DNA of 64,000 nt from an uncultured Collinsella sp. (GTDB lineage: Bacteria; Actinomycetota; Coriobacteriia; Coriobacteriales; Coriobacteriaceae), in the NCBI GenBank assembly GCA_902488525.1, contig CABTWP010000004.1, positions 1 through 64,000 of the forward strand, in the 5' to 3' direction. Below are positions 56,536 through 64,000 of the stretch, one piece after another. The position numbers were made by a program, and so were the translations under genes. Within the stretch, counting starts at the first letter, position 1; each line of letters opens with the position of its first letter. The notes below the pieces were generated by a model that saw only the letters and a program-made list of their open reading frames with translations, was not told where the DNA came from and ran no database searches.

Positions 56536-56555
56536 ACATGTATGTAACTTGTATG
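56536..56555. promoter_or_regulatory. Tandem TGTAT operator, site 2 (GntR)
   Basis: The sequence acatgtatgtaacttgtatg, 40 bases before the SIS gene, repeats site 1 with the same 11-base spacing of TGTAT units. Single TGTAT/ATACA units also occur between the two sites. Confidence 0.6.
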
Positions 56556-56594
56556 CCATCGAGAGCATCAAACGAGAAGAAAGGCTGATGCACG

Positions 56595-57587
56595 ATGACT
56601 ACTCAGGAACAGGTTAAGGACGTCGTCTCCCAGGTTTTGGCCGACAAGGCAGACAAGGGCGGCATCAAGCGCGTCGTGTGGATTGGCGCCGGCGGATCCA
56701 ACGGCGGCAACTATCCTGCCCAGTACTTTATGGAGCACGAGGCCACGCAGGTCGTGAGCTCCAGCTACACCAGCAATGAGTTCGTGCACGCCACGCCCGC
56801 CTATGTCAACGAGAACACCCTGGCCGTCGTCGTGTCCATGCGCGGCACCAAGGAGACCATCGTCGCCGCCCAGGTCGCCAAGGACCACGGCGCCAGCACC
56901 ATCGCCATCTATGTCGATGAGTCCGGCCTCACCGAGGTCTGCGACTACAAGATTCAGTATGACAGCCTGGCCGTCGACGAGTCTTGCATGGGCCGTACCA
57001 ACTCCGCCGTCGTGACCATGATCGCCATGGAGCTTACGCAGCAGACCGAGGGCTATGCCGAGTATGAGACCGCTATGGCCGCCTTCGACCTGGTTGACCC
57101 CATCTATCGCAAGGCCGTCGAGTACACCCGTCCGCTCGCCGCCAAGTGGGCCGAGCAAAACGCCGACAAGCCCTGCATCAACGTGATGGCTCAGGGTCCG
57201 CTCTTTGGTGCCGCCTACGTCTTTAGCATCTGCAACGTGCAGGAGATGCTGCAGATCGACTCCTGCACCATCAACACCTGCGACTTCTTCCACGGCCCCT
57301 TCGAGATCCTGGACAAGCGCACCTCGCTGTTCCAGCTCATCAGCGTCGGCCGCAGCCGCTGCAACGACGAGCGCGGCATCCGCTTCGTCAACCAGTACGG
57401 TGGCGAGCGCGTCTATCAGCTCGACGCCAAGGAGCTCGGCCTCAACGACATCAAGGACAGCGTGAGCGAGTACTTCAATCACCTGATCTTTGCCCCGATC
57501 CTCAACAACGTGTACATGCGTGCGCTCTCTGCCGTCACCCACAAGGACTACATGACGCGCCGCTACATGTGGAAGCTGGACTACTAG
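56595..57587 (+). CDS. SIS-domain sugar-phosphate deglycase-like protein 1 (FrlB-like)
   Basis: Protein of 330 residues with two SIS domains. The N-terminal sugar-phosphate loop is VVWIGAGGSNGGNYPAQYF, and the Ser/Thr-rich element is VVVSMRGTKETIVAA. The catalytic region TCDFFHGPFEIL aligns with the FHGPFE motif of FrlB-type fructosamine-6-phosphate deglycases. Homologues cleave fructoselysine-6-P or related Amadori products into glucose-6-P and the amine. It is the first gene controlled by the divergent GntR protein. It is paralogous to the gene at 61885-62868 (same RRYMWKL-SY/DY C-terminus). Confidence 0.85.
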   Translation: MTTQEQVKDVVSQVLADKADKGGIKRVVWIGAGGSNGGNYPAQYFMEHEATQVVSSSYTSNEFVHATPAYVNENTLAVVVSMRGTKETIVAAQVAKDHGASTIAIYVDESGLTEVCDYKIQYDSLAVDESCMGRTNSAVVTMIAMELTQQTEGYAEYETAMAAFDLVDPIYRKAVEYTRPLAAKWAEQNADKPCINVMAQGPLFGAAYVFSICNVQEMLQIDSCTINTCDFFHGPFEILDKRTSLFQLISVGRSRCNDERGIRFVNQYGGERVYQLDAKELGLNDIKDSVSEYFNHLIFAPILNNVYMRALSAVTHKDYMTRRYMWKLDY

Positions 57588-57622
57588 GGGATAGAGCGGC
57601 CTAACAGCTCGATGTCCTCATA

Positions 57623-57688
57623 AGTTGCGGTGGAATAGTTCCTGCTTGGGGGCTTGAAGCCTCTATTTAGGAACTATTTCACCGCAAC
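57623..57688. repeat. Palindromic repeat, AGTTGCGGTGRAATA family, copy 2
   Basis: Arms 57623-57643 and 57669-57688 pair at 19 of 20 positions. The outer 15 bases are those of the element at 14984-15050. It lies 35 bases after the SIS gene stop and may terminate it. Confidence 0.85.
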
Positions 57689-57763
57689 CGCCCAGTAATC
57701 CGCTGGGGGCGGAGGAAAACGGATCACTTATCCGCTCGCCGATTTGTGTCTTGAAAAATGTAT

Positions 57764-57778
57764 ATAACGACTATAACG
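57764..57778. promoter_or_regulatory. ATAACGACTATAACG element before the EamA gene
   Basis: A 15-base sequence with the direct repeat ATAACG-ACT-ATAACG, 40 bases before the EamA start. It matches 59053-59067 at 13 of 15 positions. Either a shared operator or a shared -10 region. Confidence 0.5.
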
Positions 57779-57818
57779 TAGTACGAAACATATTGGAAAC
57801 AATACCGAGGAGGCTGCG

Positions 57819-58901
57819 TTGAAGAAAAGCAATCTGGGCTATGTGCTGGTGCTGATCGCCGCGCTTATGTGGGGCAGCATCGGAATCTTTGTAAACGGCA
57901 TCTCGGCCATGGGCGTTTCGTCCCAGAGCATGGCTGCCTTTCGCTTGTTGGTCGGAGCGCTTATCTTGGCGCCGGTCCTGATGTTTATGGGCTGCCGTCC
58001 GGGTGAGGGGTCTACCGTGGCTCAGGGTCCGCTGGCCCTGTTCAAGGCAAGCCCTAAAGAGCTTGTTCCCTGTGCGCTTGTCGGCATCGTCGGTTTGGCC
58101 GCCGCCAACACCTGTTATTACGAGTGCATGGGCGAGGTGGGCATGTCCACGGCCTCGGTGCTGCTCTACACCTCGCCGGTGTTTGGCGTCATGCTCGGCC
58201 GCGTGCTTTATCGCGAGGACGTGACCCCCAACAAGCTCGTTGCCATTGTCTTTAACATCGTAGGCTGCGTGCTTGCAGTGACCAATGGCGACCTTTCCGG
58301 TTTTCATTTTTCGGTTTGGGGCGTCACGTCGGGCGTGATTGCAGGCCTTTGTGGTGCGTCGCTCGCGGTGTTTAGCCGAATAGCAACCAAGACGGTCCAC
58401 CCGCTGGCTGTCACGTTTTGGGGCTTTGTTTTTGGCGGTGCGGTTATGGCAGCTATCGCGGCTCCGTGGCCGGATGTCGCCGCGGCAATGTCGCCACAGC
58501 TGCTGCTGCTGTTCCTTGGCTTTGGACTCATCCCCACAGCCGTTGCTTACATCTTATATATGCAGGGTCTGTCCATGGGGCTCGAGACATCGAAAGTTCC
58601 CGTCGTAATGTCTTTCGAGACGGTCGTCACCGTACTGGTGGGCATTGGTGTCTACGCCGAGCCCGCCGGCGCGATTAAAGTCCTGGGCATCGTGTTGGTG
58701 CTCGCGTCCATCCTGATTATGAACACCGACTTCTCCAAGCTGCGCAACAGTGTGTTTGTCGGTCATGTCATTGAGAGCATGACCTTTAAGCCCAACGCGT
58801 GGTGGACCGAAAAATCTCAGGACATGGATCTGTTTAAGGAACGCACCGGCATTGCGCTGGAACCCACCGTACAGGAAAGCCCCTGGTACTTCGTGCGATA
58901 G
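57819..58901 (+). CDS. EamA/DMT-family transporter
   Basis: Drug/metabolite transporter of 360 residues with ten transmembrane helices in two EamA repeats (LVLIAALMWGSIGIFVN; VWGVTSGVIAGLCGASLAVFSR). A hydrophilic C-terminal tail of about 55 residues (RNSVFVGHVIESMTFKPNAWW onward) is unusual. The start is TTG at 57819, chosen because CGAGGAGG lies six bases upstream. DMT proteins often export amino acids. Here it may release the amine left after deglycation, or may be an unrelated passenger. Confidence 0.88.
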   Translation: MKKSNLGYVLVLIAALMWGSIGIFVNGISAMGVSSQSMAAFRLLVGALILAPVLMFMGCRPGEGSTVAQGPLALFKASPKELVPCALVGIVGLAAANTCYYECMGEVGMSTASVLLYTSPVFGVMLGRVLYREDVTPNKLVAIVFNIVGCVLAVTNGDLSGFHFSVWGVTSGVIAGLCGASLAVFSRIATKTVHPLAVTFWGFVFGGAVMAAIAAPWPDVAAAMSPQLLLLFLGFGLIPTAVAYILYMQGLSMGLETSKVPVVMSFETVVTVLVGIGVYAEPAGAIKVLGIVLVLASILIMNTDFSKLRNSVFVGHVIESMTFKPNAWWTEKSQDMDLFKERTGIALEPTVQESPWYFVR

Positions 58902-59015
58902 GGGATTGCGCGCAGGGTCTGACCTGGGGTTATCCAGCTAGCGCCGGCCTACCCAGTCCAACGTTTCGAGTACGTTAAACCCGTCAACGGTCGATTTTCA
59001 CCCGCGAACGGTCTT

Positions 59016-59067
59016 TATACTAATTAGCAATATAAGCAACGTATAAGACGTTATAATGACCATAACG
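59016..59067 (+). promoter_or_regulatory. Promoter region of the mannose-family PTS operon
   Basis: Contains TATACT (59016-59021) and TATAAT (59052-59057) as -10 candidates. It also holds the element ATAATGACCATAACG (59053-59067), shared with the EamA promoter; here it is part of an inverted repeat CGTTAT-N7-ATAACG. The SD AAGGAGGAGG follows at once. Confidence 0.5.
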
Positions 59068-59083
59068 AAAAGGAGGAGGCAAG

Positions 59084-60007
59084 ATGAATCAGATCATTCT
59101 CGCATCTCATGGCGGCCTGGCCGCAGGCGCCAAAGACACGCTCGAGATGGTTCTCGGCGACGTGTCGAACGTCCACGTCGTGTCGCTTGCTCGTGACGAC
59201 AAGGAGCCCATCACCAATAAGGTTGAGGCTATGATCGCCACGTTCAACGCGGACGACACCGTCTATGTGCTGACCGATATGCTCGGCAGCTCGGTCAACA
59301 ACAACATGGTCGAGCTTTCCAAGAACGGCACGAAGTTCACGGTTGTCAGCGGTTTCAACATCCCGTTGGCGCTCACGCTTGCTATGAGCCCCGCCCCCGT
59401 CAAGGGCGCCGAGCTCGCGGCCCTCATCAATGAGGCCCGCACCGGTCTGACCAACCCCAACGCACCGGTCGAGGCCGCCGCGGCTCCCGCCAAGAAGGCC
59501 AAGGCGTCCCGTCACAGCTCCGGTCCCGCCAAGATCGTCCTCGCACGTCTTGACTACCGTCTGCTGCACGGCCAGGTCGTCTTTACTTGGACCACCAAGG
59601 TTCAGGCCGAGCGCATCATCGTCGTCGACAACGCTGCCGCCAACGATGACATCAAGAAGGGCGCTCTTAAGCTGGCCAAGCCCCAGGGCGTGCGCCTGAA
59701 CGTCTTCACCGTCGAGCGTGCCCTCGCCAAGATGGATAAGCTCAACACCCTCGGCGAGCGCGTCATGTTCGTCTTTGGCAACACTGCCGAGATGCTGCAG
59801 TTCTGTCAGGGCTACAAGCTCGACGCCATCAACCTGGGCGCCACCGCCAACCACGACGGTGCCGATCAGGTCGGCGGCAAGGACAGCTCCGTCTTCCTCG
59901 ACGCCACCCAGAAGGCCGACGTCAACCAGCTGCTCGACATGGGCATCAAGCTCTATGTCCAGCAGACCCCTACGTATCAGAGCGTCGACATCGACGCCAA
60001 GCTGTAA
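59084..60007 (+). CDS. PTS mannose-family EIIAB
   Basis: Fused cytoplasmic EIIA-EIIB of 307 residues. EIIA (about 1-122) has the phospho-histidine motif ILASHGGLA (H9) and VYVLTDMLGSS. An Ala/Lys-rich linker (about 125-146) joins EIIB (about 149-307) with its motif RLDYRLLHGQVVFTW (H162). In this family EIIAB receives phosphate from HPr and phosphorylates sugar taken up by EIIC/EIID. First gene of the IIAB-IIC-IID operon. Confidence 0.95.
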   Translation: MNQIILASHGGLAAGAKDTLEMVLGDVSNVHVVSLARDDKEPITNKVEAMIATFNADDTVYVLTDMLGSSVNNNMVELSKNGTKFTVVSGFNIPLALTLAMSPAPVKGAELAALINEARTGLTNPNAPVEAAAAPAKKAKASRHSSGPAKIVLARLDYRLLHGQVVFTWTTKVQAERIIVVDNAAANDDIKKGALKLAKPQGVRLNVFTVERALAKMDKLNTLGERVMFVFGNTAEMLQFCQGYKLDAINLGATANHDGADQVGGKDSSVFLDATQKADVNQLLDMGIKLYVQQTPTYQSVDIDAKL

Positions 60008-60043
60008 TCAACCAGGCTTTTGCCTGACTGAAAGGAGAAGGGT

Positions 60044-60838
60044 ATGAATACGTTCATCAGTGCGGTGCTCGTCGGCCTCGTCGGCGTGTTCTGCATGTGG
60101 GACTCCCGCCTGCTCGGTCGTCTTAACTTCGAGCAGCCCCTCGTTGGCGCTACGCTCGTCGGTCTGCTGCTGGGCGATGTGCCCACCGGCCTTGCCGTCG
60201 GTGCCGCCGTCGAGCTCGTGTCCATGGGCCTGGTGCAGGTCGGCGCCGCCGTTCCGCCCGATATGGTCCTGGGCGGCATCGTGGCCGCTGCCTTTGCGTG
60301 CCTGACCGATGCTTCTGCCGAGACCGCCATGACGATCGCCATCCCGGTCGCCGTCCTGGGTCAGCTCCTCGGCATCGTGTTCCGTTCCATCATCGCCGCC
60401 CTCACCCATGTGGCAGATAGCGCGATCGATAACGGAAAGTTCAAGACCGCCTATCGTATGCACATCTGCGCCGGCTCCGGTCTGTACGCCATCATGTACT
60501 TCCTGCCGATCTTCCTCGCCGTCTTTGTTGGCACCGACCTGGTTCAGGCCATCGTCAACATGGTTCCCGAGTGGCTGTCCACTGGTCTTAACGTTTCGAC
60601 CAAGATCATGACCGCCTACGGCTTGGCCCTGCTGCTCACCATGATGATCAAGAAGGGTATGACTCCGTTCCTGTTCATCGGTTTCCTGCTCGCCGCTTAC
60701 CTCAACCTGTCCGTCATCGCGGTCGCTCTGATCGGTGTGTGCCTGGCTGTCGTCTTCATGGGCTTCAAGTTCAACGGGTCCCATGCAGCCGCCGGTGTCG
60801 ATTCCGACTACGATCCGCTCGAAGACGACGAAGACTAA
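60044..60838 (+). CDS. PTS mannose-family EIIC
   Basis: Membrane subunit of 264 residues, about eight hydrophobic segments, with the family motifs EQPLVGATLVGLLLGD, GAAVELVSMGLVQVGAAVPPD and the LTDASAETAMTIAIPVAVLG stretch. GAAAGGAGAAGGG precedes the ATG; 36 bases after EIIAB and 13 bases before EIID. The acidic C-terminal tail (SDYDPLEDDED) is cytoplasmic. Confidence 0.94.
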   Translation: MNTFISAVLVGLVGVFCMWDSRLLGRLNFEQPLVGATLVGLLLGDVPTGLAVGAAVELVSMGLVQVGAAVPPDMVLGGIVAAAFACLTDASAETAMTIAIPVAVLGQLLGIVFRSIIAALTHVADSAIDNGKFKTAYRMHICAGSGLYAIMYFLPIFLAVFVGTDLVQAIVNMVPEWLSTGLNVSTKIMTAYGLALLLTMMIKKGMTPFLFIGFLLAAYLNLSVIAVALIGVCLAVVFMGFKFNGSHAAAGVDSDYDPLEDDED

Positions 60839-60851
60839 GGAGGAACACACT

Positions 60852-61685
60852 ATGGCAACCGCAACCAAGGACGTGTCCCTGAACAAGAAGGTCAGCCAGT
60901 TCTTCTGGCGCTCCTGGGCCATCCAGGCCTCTTGGAACTACGAGCGTCAGATGAACATGGGCTTCCTCTACGGCATGGTTCCCACGCTCGACCGCCTCTA
61001 TCCGGACGAGTCCGACCCCAAGCAGCTCGCTGCTAAGAAAGAGGCTTACCACCGTCACATGGCGTTCTACAACTGCACCCCGCAGACGAGCGCCTTTATC
61101 CTGGGCCTCACCGCCTCCATGGAGGAGGAGTACGCCAAGGATCCCGAGAACTTCAACCCCGATTCGATTAACGCGGTCAAGACCTCCCTTATGGGCCCGC
61201 TTTCCGGCATCGGTGACTCCTTCTTCCAGGGCACCATCCGCGTTATCGCCTTTGGCCTGGGCGTTCAGCTGGCTCAGCAGGGCTCCATCATGGGCCCGAT
61301 CCTGGCCATGCTCATCTCCATCGTCCCCTCTGTGCTGATCACTTGGTTCGCAGCCATGATGGGCTATCAGGGCGGCCACGAGTACCTGAGCAAGCTTCAG
61401 GGCGGCGACCTCATGGAGAAGCTCATGTATGTCTGCGGCATCGTGGGTCTTATGTCCGTAGGCGGCATGATCGCCACGCTGATCGGCGCCACCACCCCGC
61501 TGCAGTTCGCTGAGGGCACCGTCGTTATCCAGGACATCCTGGACGGCATGATGCCCCAGATGATCTCCCTTGGCCTCACCGGCCTTATGTACTGGCTCAT
61601 CAAGAAGAACGTCAACACCGGTTGGCTTCTCGTGATCGCCATCGTGGGCGGCATCGCCCTCTCCGCGGCCGGCATCCTGGCCTAG
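60852..61685 (+). CDS. PTS mannose-family EIID
   Basis: Membrane subunit of 277 residues from the ATG at 60852 (AAGGAGG upstream). Family motifs: FWRSWAIQASWNYERQMNMG, FYNCTPQTSAFILGLTASME, LMGPLSGIGDSFFQGTIRVI and a C-terminal hydrophobic helix (LLVIAIVGGIALSAAGIL). With EIIC it forms the transport channel. Confidence 0.96.
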   Translation: MATATKDVSLNKKVSQFFWRSWAIQASWNYERQMNMGFLYGMVPTLDRLYPDESDPKQLAAKKEAYHRHMAFYNCTPQTSAFILGLTASMEEEYAKDPENFNPDSINAVKTSLMGPLSGIGDSFFQGTIRVIAFGLGVQLAQQGSIMGPILAMLISIVPSVLITWFAAMMGYQGGHEYLSKLQGGDLMEKLMYVCGIVGLMSVGGMIATLIGATTPLQFAEGTVVIQDILDGMMPQMISLGLTGLMYWLIKKNVNTGWLLVIAIVGGIALSAAGILA

Positions 61686-61719
61686 TCGCGACCAAGCGTC
61701 TAACCGCTTTCCCCCGGGG

Positions 61720-61794
61720 GCCTGCCTGGCATCCCATACCCCAGGCAGGCTTCCATCCCCAAAATGCGACAATGGGACAGTCCCTTTGTCGCAT
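61720..61794. repeat. Two hairpins between EIID and the second SIS gene
   Basis: GCCTGCCTGG (61720-61729) pairs with CCAGGCAGGC (61741-61750), probably the PTS operon terminator despite a weak T run. ATGCGACAA ... TTGTCGCAT (61763-61794) is a perfect 9-base inverted repeat around GGGACAGTCCC. It contains the GGGACAGTCC core seen in the repeat blocks near 20.75 and 26.65 kb. Confidence 0.75.
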
Positions 61795-61884
61795 CCTCAA
61801 CGGGCCGGCGACTCGGTCCAAATCACGGTAACCCTGCGAGCGCCCGGCAATGTGGCGCCGCAAAAATCGAAAGGAATGTGTCAG

Positions 61885-62868
61885 ATGTACGAGATCGACC
61901 TTAACCTCCCTAAGCAGATCGTCGCTGACGTCCTGTCCAACCACGAGATCCACAGTGTCGCCTTCGTCGGCTGCGGTGCTTCCATGTCCGACCTGTACCC
62001 CGCCAAGTACTTCCTGGCCAACAACACGGACAAGCTGAACGTTCAGATCTTCACCGCTAACGAGTTCAACTATGACACGCCTTCCTGGGTCAACGAGCAC
62101 ACCTTCGTGATCACCTGCTCCCTCGGTGGCTCCACGCCCGAGACCGTCGAGGCCAACAAGACCGCCAAGAAGCACAACTGCCCGGTCGTCTCCCTCACCA
62201 ACAAGGCTGGCTCCGCTCTGACCGTCGACGCTGACTACGTCATCGTTCACGGCTTCCACGCCAACTTCGCTGCCAAGTGCGAGAAGCCCGGCTATGCCAT
62301 CGCTCTTGCTCTCGAGATCCTTCAGCAGACCGAGGGCTATGACAAGTACGACGACATGATCACCGGCCTCACCAACGTCTTCGATCTCTGCGAGAACGCT
62401 GCTCAGTCCTGCAAGAAGCTCGCCAAGAAGTTCGCTGAGGACTTCAAGGACGACAAGATGATTTACTTCATGGCCTCTGGTGCCTCCGAGAAGATGGCTT
62501 ACTCTCACGCCGCCTTCCTGTTCACCGAGATGCAGTGGATCGACGCCGCCGCCTACAACACCGGCGAGTACTTCCACGGCCCGTTCGAGGTTTCCACCGA
62601 GGGTAAGCCCTACGTCTTCTTCATGTCCGATGGCGCTACCCGTCCGATGGACGCCCGCGCCCTCACCTTCCTTGAGCGCATGGGCGCCAAGGTCGCTCTG
62701 ATCGACTCCAAGGACTACGGCCTGGCTGACGCCGTGCCCGCGAGCGTCGTCACCTACTTCAACCCGCTGCTGCACCTCGCCGTTATGCGCGAGTACGGCA
62801 ACCAGATCGCCGAGGCCCGTCAGCACCCGCTGACCATGCGTCGCTACATGTGGAAGCTTTCCTACTAA
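61885..62868 (+). CDS. SIS-domain sugar-phosphate deglycase-like protein 2 (FrlB/GfrF-like)
   Basis: Protein of 327 residues from the ATG at 61885, which has AAGGA nine bases upstream; an ATG at 61876 lies on that SD. Two SIS domains: SVAFVGCGASMSDLYPAKYF, ITCSLGGSTPETVEA, and the catalytic-region motif TGEYFHGPFEVSTEGKP. It is related to, but clearly different from, the SIS protein at 56595-57587. Two such paralogues with a mannose-type PTS recall the glucoselysine/fructoselysine (gfr) system of enterobacteria. Strong codon bias. Confidence 0.86.
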   Translation: MYEIDLNLPKQIVADVLSNHEIHSVAFVGCGASMSDLYPAKYFLANNTDKLNVQIFTANEFNYDTPSWVNEHTFVITCSLGGSTPETVEANKTAKKHNCPVVSLTNKAGSALTVDADYVIVHGFHANFAAKCEKPGYAIALALEILQQTEGYDKYDDMITGLTNVFDLCENAAQSCKKLAKKFAEDFKDDKMIYFMASGASEKMAYSHAAFLFTEMQWIDAAAYNTGEYFHGPFEVSTEGKPYVFFMSDGATRPMDARALTFLERMGAKVALIDSKDYGLADAVPASVVTYFNPLLHLAVMREYGNQIAEARQHPLTMRRYMWKLSY

Positions 62869-62902
62869 TCACAAGTAAGTAGACCTTACGGGTTGATTGA
62901 GA

Positions 62903-62934
62903 GGGGATGGGGTTTGCGCCCCGTCCCCTTTTTT
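62903..62934 (+). terminator. Terminator after second SIS gene
   Basis: GGGGATGGGG (62903-62912) pairs with CCCCGTCCCC (62919-62928), one wobble, followed by six T. Confidence 0.94.
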
Positions 62935-62980
62935 GCTCTTGGGAGGGCACGCCTGTCGCGTCGCAAAACCCAGGATAAAA

Positions 62981-63004
62981 CCTACCAAAATAAACCTGTC
63001 TCTA
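62981..63004. repeat. Short dispersed repeat GGGACAGGTTTATTTTGG, copy 2 (inverted)
   Basis: Reverse complement of the element at 55643-55666 (22 of 24), again followed by TTGGCAGG. It lies just upstream of the HAD gene's SD. Confidence 0.8.
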
Positions 63005-63028
63005 TTTGGCAGGTGGGAGGAGATGCGT

Positions 63029-63658
63029 ATGATCAAAGCAGTGCTGTTTGACATGGACGGCGTGCTGGTCGATACCGAGTGGTTCTACAACCGTCGTCGC
63101 GTGGCGTTTATGGAGGAGAAGGGGTTCCACTTTGACGAGATCCCCGATCTTTCGGGGTCTAACGAGCCGGCCATTTGGGAGGCGCTGGTGCCCGACGATG
63201 TTGAGCTGCGCGAGCGCCTTCGCGTGGAGTACAAGCAGGTCTACAGCCCGGACCACCCCGTTCCGTATGCCGAGCTGCTCAACGAGCAGACGGAGCCGGT
63301 GATGCGCGCACTGCACGAGCGCGGCGTGAAGTGTGCCATCGCGAGCTCGTCTTATCGTGAGCTCATTGACGAGCTGGTAGAGATTGCCGGTATCGCCGAT
63401 GTACTGGACTACACCATCAGCGGTCACGAGTGCAGTGCGTTTAAGCCCGACCCCGAGATCTACCTGCGTGCCATGGAGGCGCTGGGGGTGGAGCCTGCCG
63501 AGTGCCTGGTTATCGAGGATTCGCCTTTGGGGATCGAGGCTGGCAAACGTTCCGGCGCCCGCGTCCTGGCACTGCGTCCGCACGAGGGCGTCAACCTCGA
63601 TCAATCGCGAGCCGATGCCGTTATTGATAATCTGACCGACATTTTGGCCGCTTTGTAG
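63029..63658 (+). CDS. HAD-superfamily phosphatase / beta-phosphoglucomutase-like
   Basis: HAD subfamily IA hydrolase of 209 residues. Motif I AVLFDMDGVLVDTE, motif II AIASSS, motif III lysine in SAFKPDPEIYLRAM and motif IV LVIEDSPLGIEAG. The ATG at 63029 has GGGAGGAG at suitable spacing; the ATG at 63023 touches the SD. Such enzymes isomerise beta-glucose-1-P or dephosphorylate sugar phosphates. Its position after the deglycase gene suits handling of a sugar phosphate, but it has its own leader and may be independent. Confidence 0.9.
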   Translation: MIKAVLFDMDGVLVDTEWFYNRRRVAFMEEKGFHFDEIPDLSGSNEPAIWEALVPDDVELRERLRVEYKQVYSPDHPVPYAELLNEQTEPVMRALHERGVKCAIASSSYRELIDELVEIAGIADVLDYTISGHECSAFKPDPEIYLRAMEALGVEPAECLVIEDSPLGIEAGKRSGARVLALRPHEGVNLDQSRADAVIDNLTDILAAL

Positions 63659-63758
63659 TGTCAATCCGCCGCGAGAAGCACGGGTTCAAACGTTTTTTGC
63701 GGTGGACTGGCTCAATTTGGTTTCGATTTTGATCCGTTTGGCTTCGATTCGGACTAAA

Positions 63759-63871
63759 TGAGTAGACTTTTTGGCGCAGGCCGAGCACAATGCATATCTT
63801 CCTTTGTAAAACCGCAGGTCACAGGGGTGGCGGTTTTGGGTGTGCTCGGCAGATCGTAAAAAGTCTACTCA
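63759..63871. repeat. Long inverted repeat with nested hairpin
   Basis: TGAGTAGACTTTTT...CCGAGCACA (63759-63789) pairs with 63841-63871 at 24 of 31 positions: the outer 14 and inner 10 pair perfectly. The loop holds a perfect AAAACCGC/GCGGTTTT stem (63808-63815 with 63830-63837). It fills most of the gap after the HAD gene; no gene is seen in 63659-63936. Confidence 0.88.
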
Positions 63872-63936
63872 CTTGGAATTTTGCCCTTTGGTCGTGGGGG
63901 TTGCTGGTCCCGTTTTGGTTGTCGAGGGAGGTTGAA

Positions 63937-64000
63937 TTGAAGCGCCCCCGCACGCTCCATGCTACAATCGCGGGCATGCCCCACAACCACATCTGCCTTC
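63937..64000 (+). CDS. Start of an unidentified gene (cut by window end)
   Basis: An open frame runs off the window. A TTG at 63937 has GAGGGAGG five bases upstream. An in-frame ATG at 63976 (MPHNHICL) is eight bases after a TACAAT hexamer (63963-63968) and could be a leaderless start. Only 13-21 codons are visible, so no function can be given. Confidence 0.35.
   Translation, partial: MKRPRTLHATIAGMPHNHICL

Overview
The window looks like the chromosome of a Coriobacteriia gut anaerobe, most likely Collinsella. The evidence is GC-rich coding sequence, a pyruvate:ferredoxin oxidoreductase, rubrerythrin, many PTS systems, actinobacterial FHA/STPK/PP2C cell-wall signalling genes, and intergenic repeats that recur within the window. 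It is a contig end: the first 21 bases match an Illumina flow-cell primer. There is no prophage, CRISPR array or insertion sequence. The one RNA gene found is tRNA-Asp.

Layout. 0-6.7 kb (minus strand): a cell-wall signalling operon (membrane STPK, FhaA, FhaB, PP2C phosphatase, FtsW/RodA) and a YcxB-like membrane protein. 6.8-11 kb: dnaX, ybaB and recR, with an antisense membrane-protein gene between dnaX and ybaB. 11.2-15 kb: a second Ser/Thr-kinase cassette (anchored extracellular protein, kinase with membrane domain, FHA protein). 15.4-20.6 kb: pyruvate:ferredoxin oxidoreductase and carbamate kinase. 21-26.5 kb: a beta-glucoside/cellobiose PTS operon with its PRD activator and a 6-phospho-beta-glucosidase, flanked on both sides by related repeat blocks. 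27-31.3 kb: C39-like peptidase, amino-acid permease, amidohydrolase. 31.3-39.4 kb: two paralogous LytS/LytTR two-component systems around a zinc phospholipase C-like protein, an MFS carrier and a glycosyltransferase. 39.5-43 kb: phosphodiesterase, tRNA-Asp, Rrf2 regulator, MutY-like glycosylase, rubrerythrin. 43.3-45 kb: a small accessory island with a nucleotidyltransferase/HTH pair. 45-55.6 kb: rmuC, ABC exporter, nth, mfd, PAP2, threonine aldolase, GNAT. 55.7-63.7 kb: a GntR-controlled catabolic region (two SIS-domain deglycase-like enzymes, an EamA transporter, a mannose-family PTS, a HAD phosphatase).

Functional themes. (1) Ser/Thr phospho-signalling: two kinases, one phosphatase and three FHA proteins in 15 kb, with both kinases fused to membrane domains and lacking PASTA repeats. 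(2) Fermentative metabolism of pyruvate, carbamoyl phosphate and PTS sugars. (3) DNA repair: recR, MutY-like, rmuC, nth, mfd. (4) A region whose content (mannose-type PTS plus two FrlB-like SIS proteins) resembles pathways for Amadori products such as fructoselysine or glucoselysine.

The best candidates for undescribed biology are the nucleotidyltransferase/HTH pair at 43.9-45.0 kb with its own inverted-repeat operator, the anchored-protein/kinase/FHA cassette at 11.3-15.0 kb, and several families of palindromic intergenic repeats.
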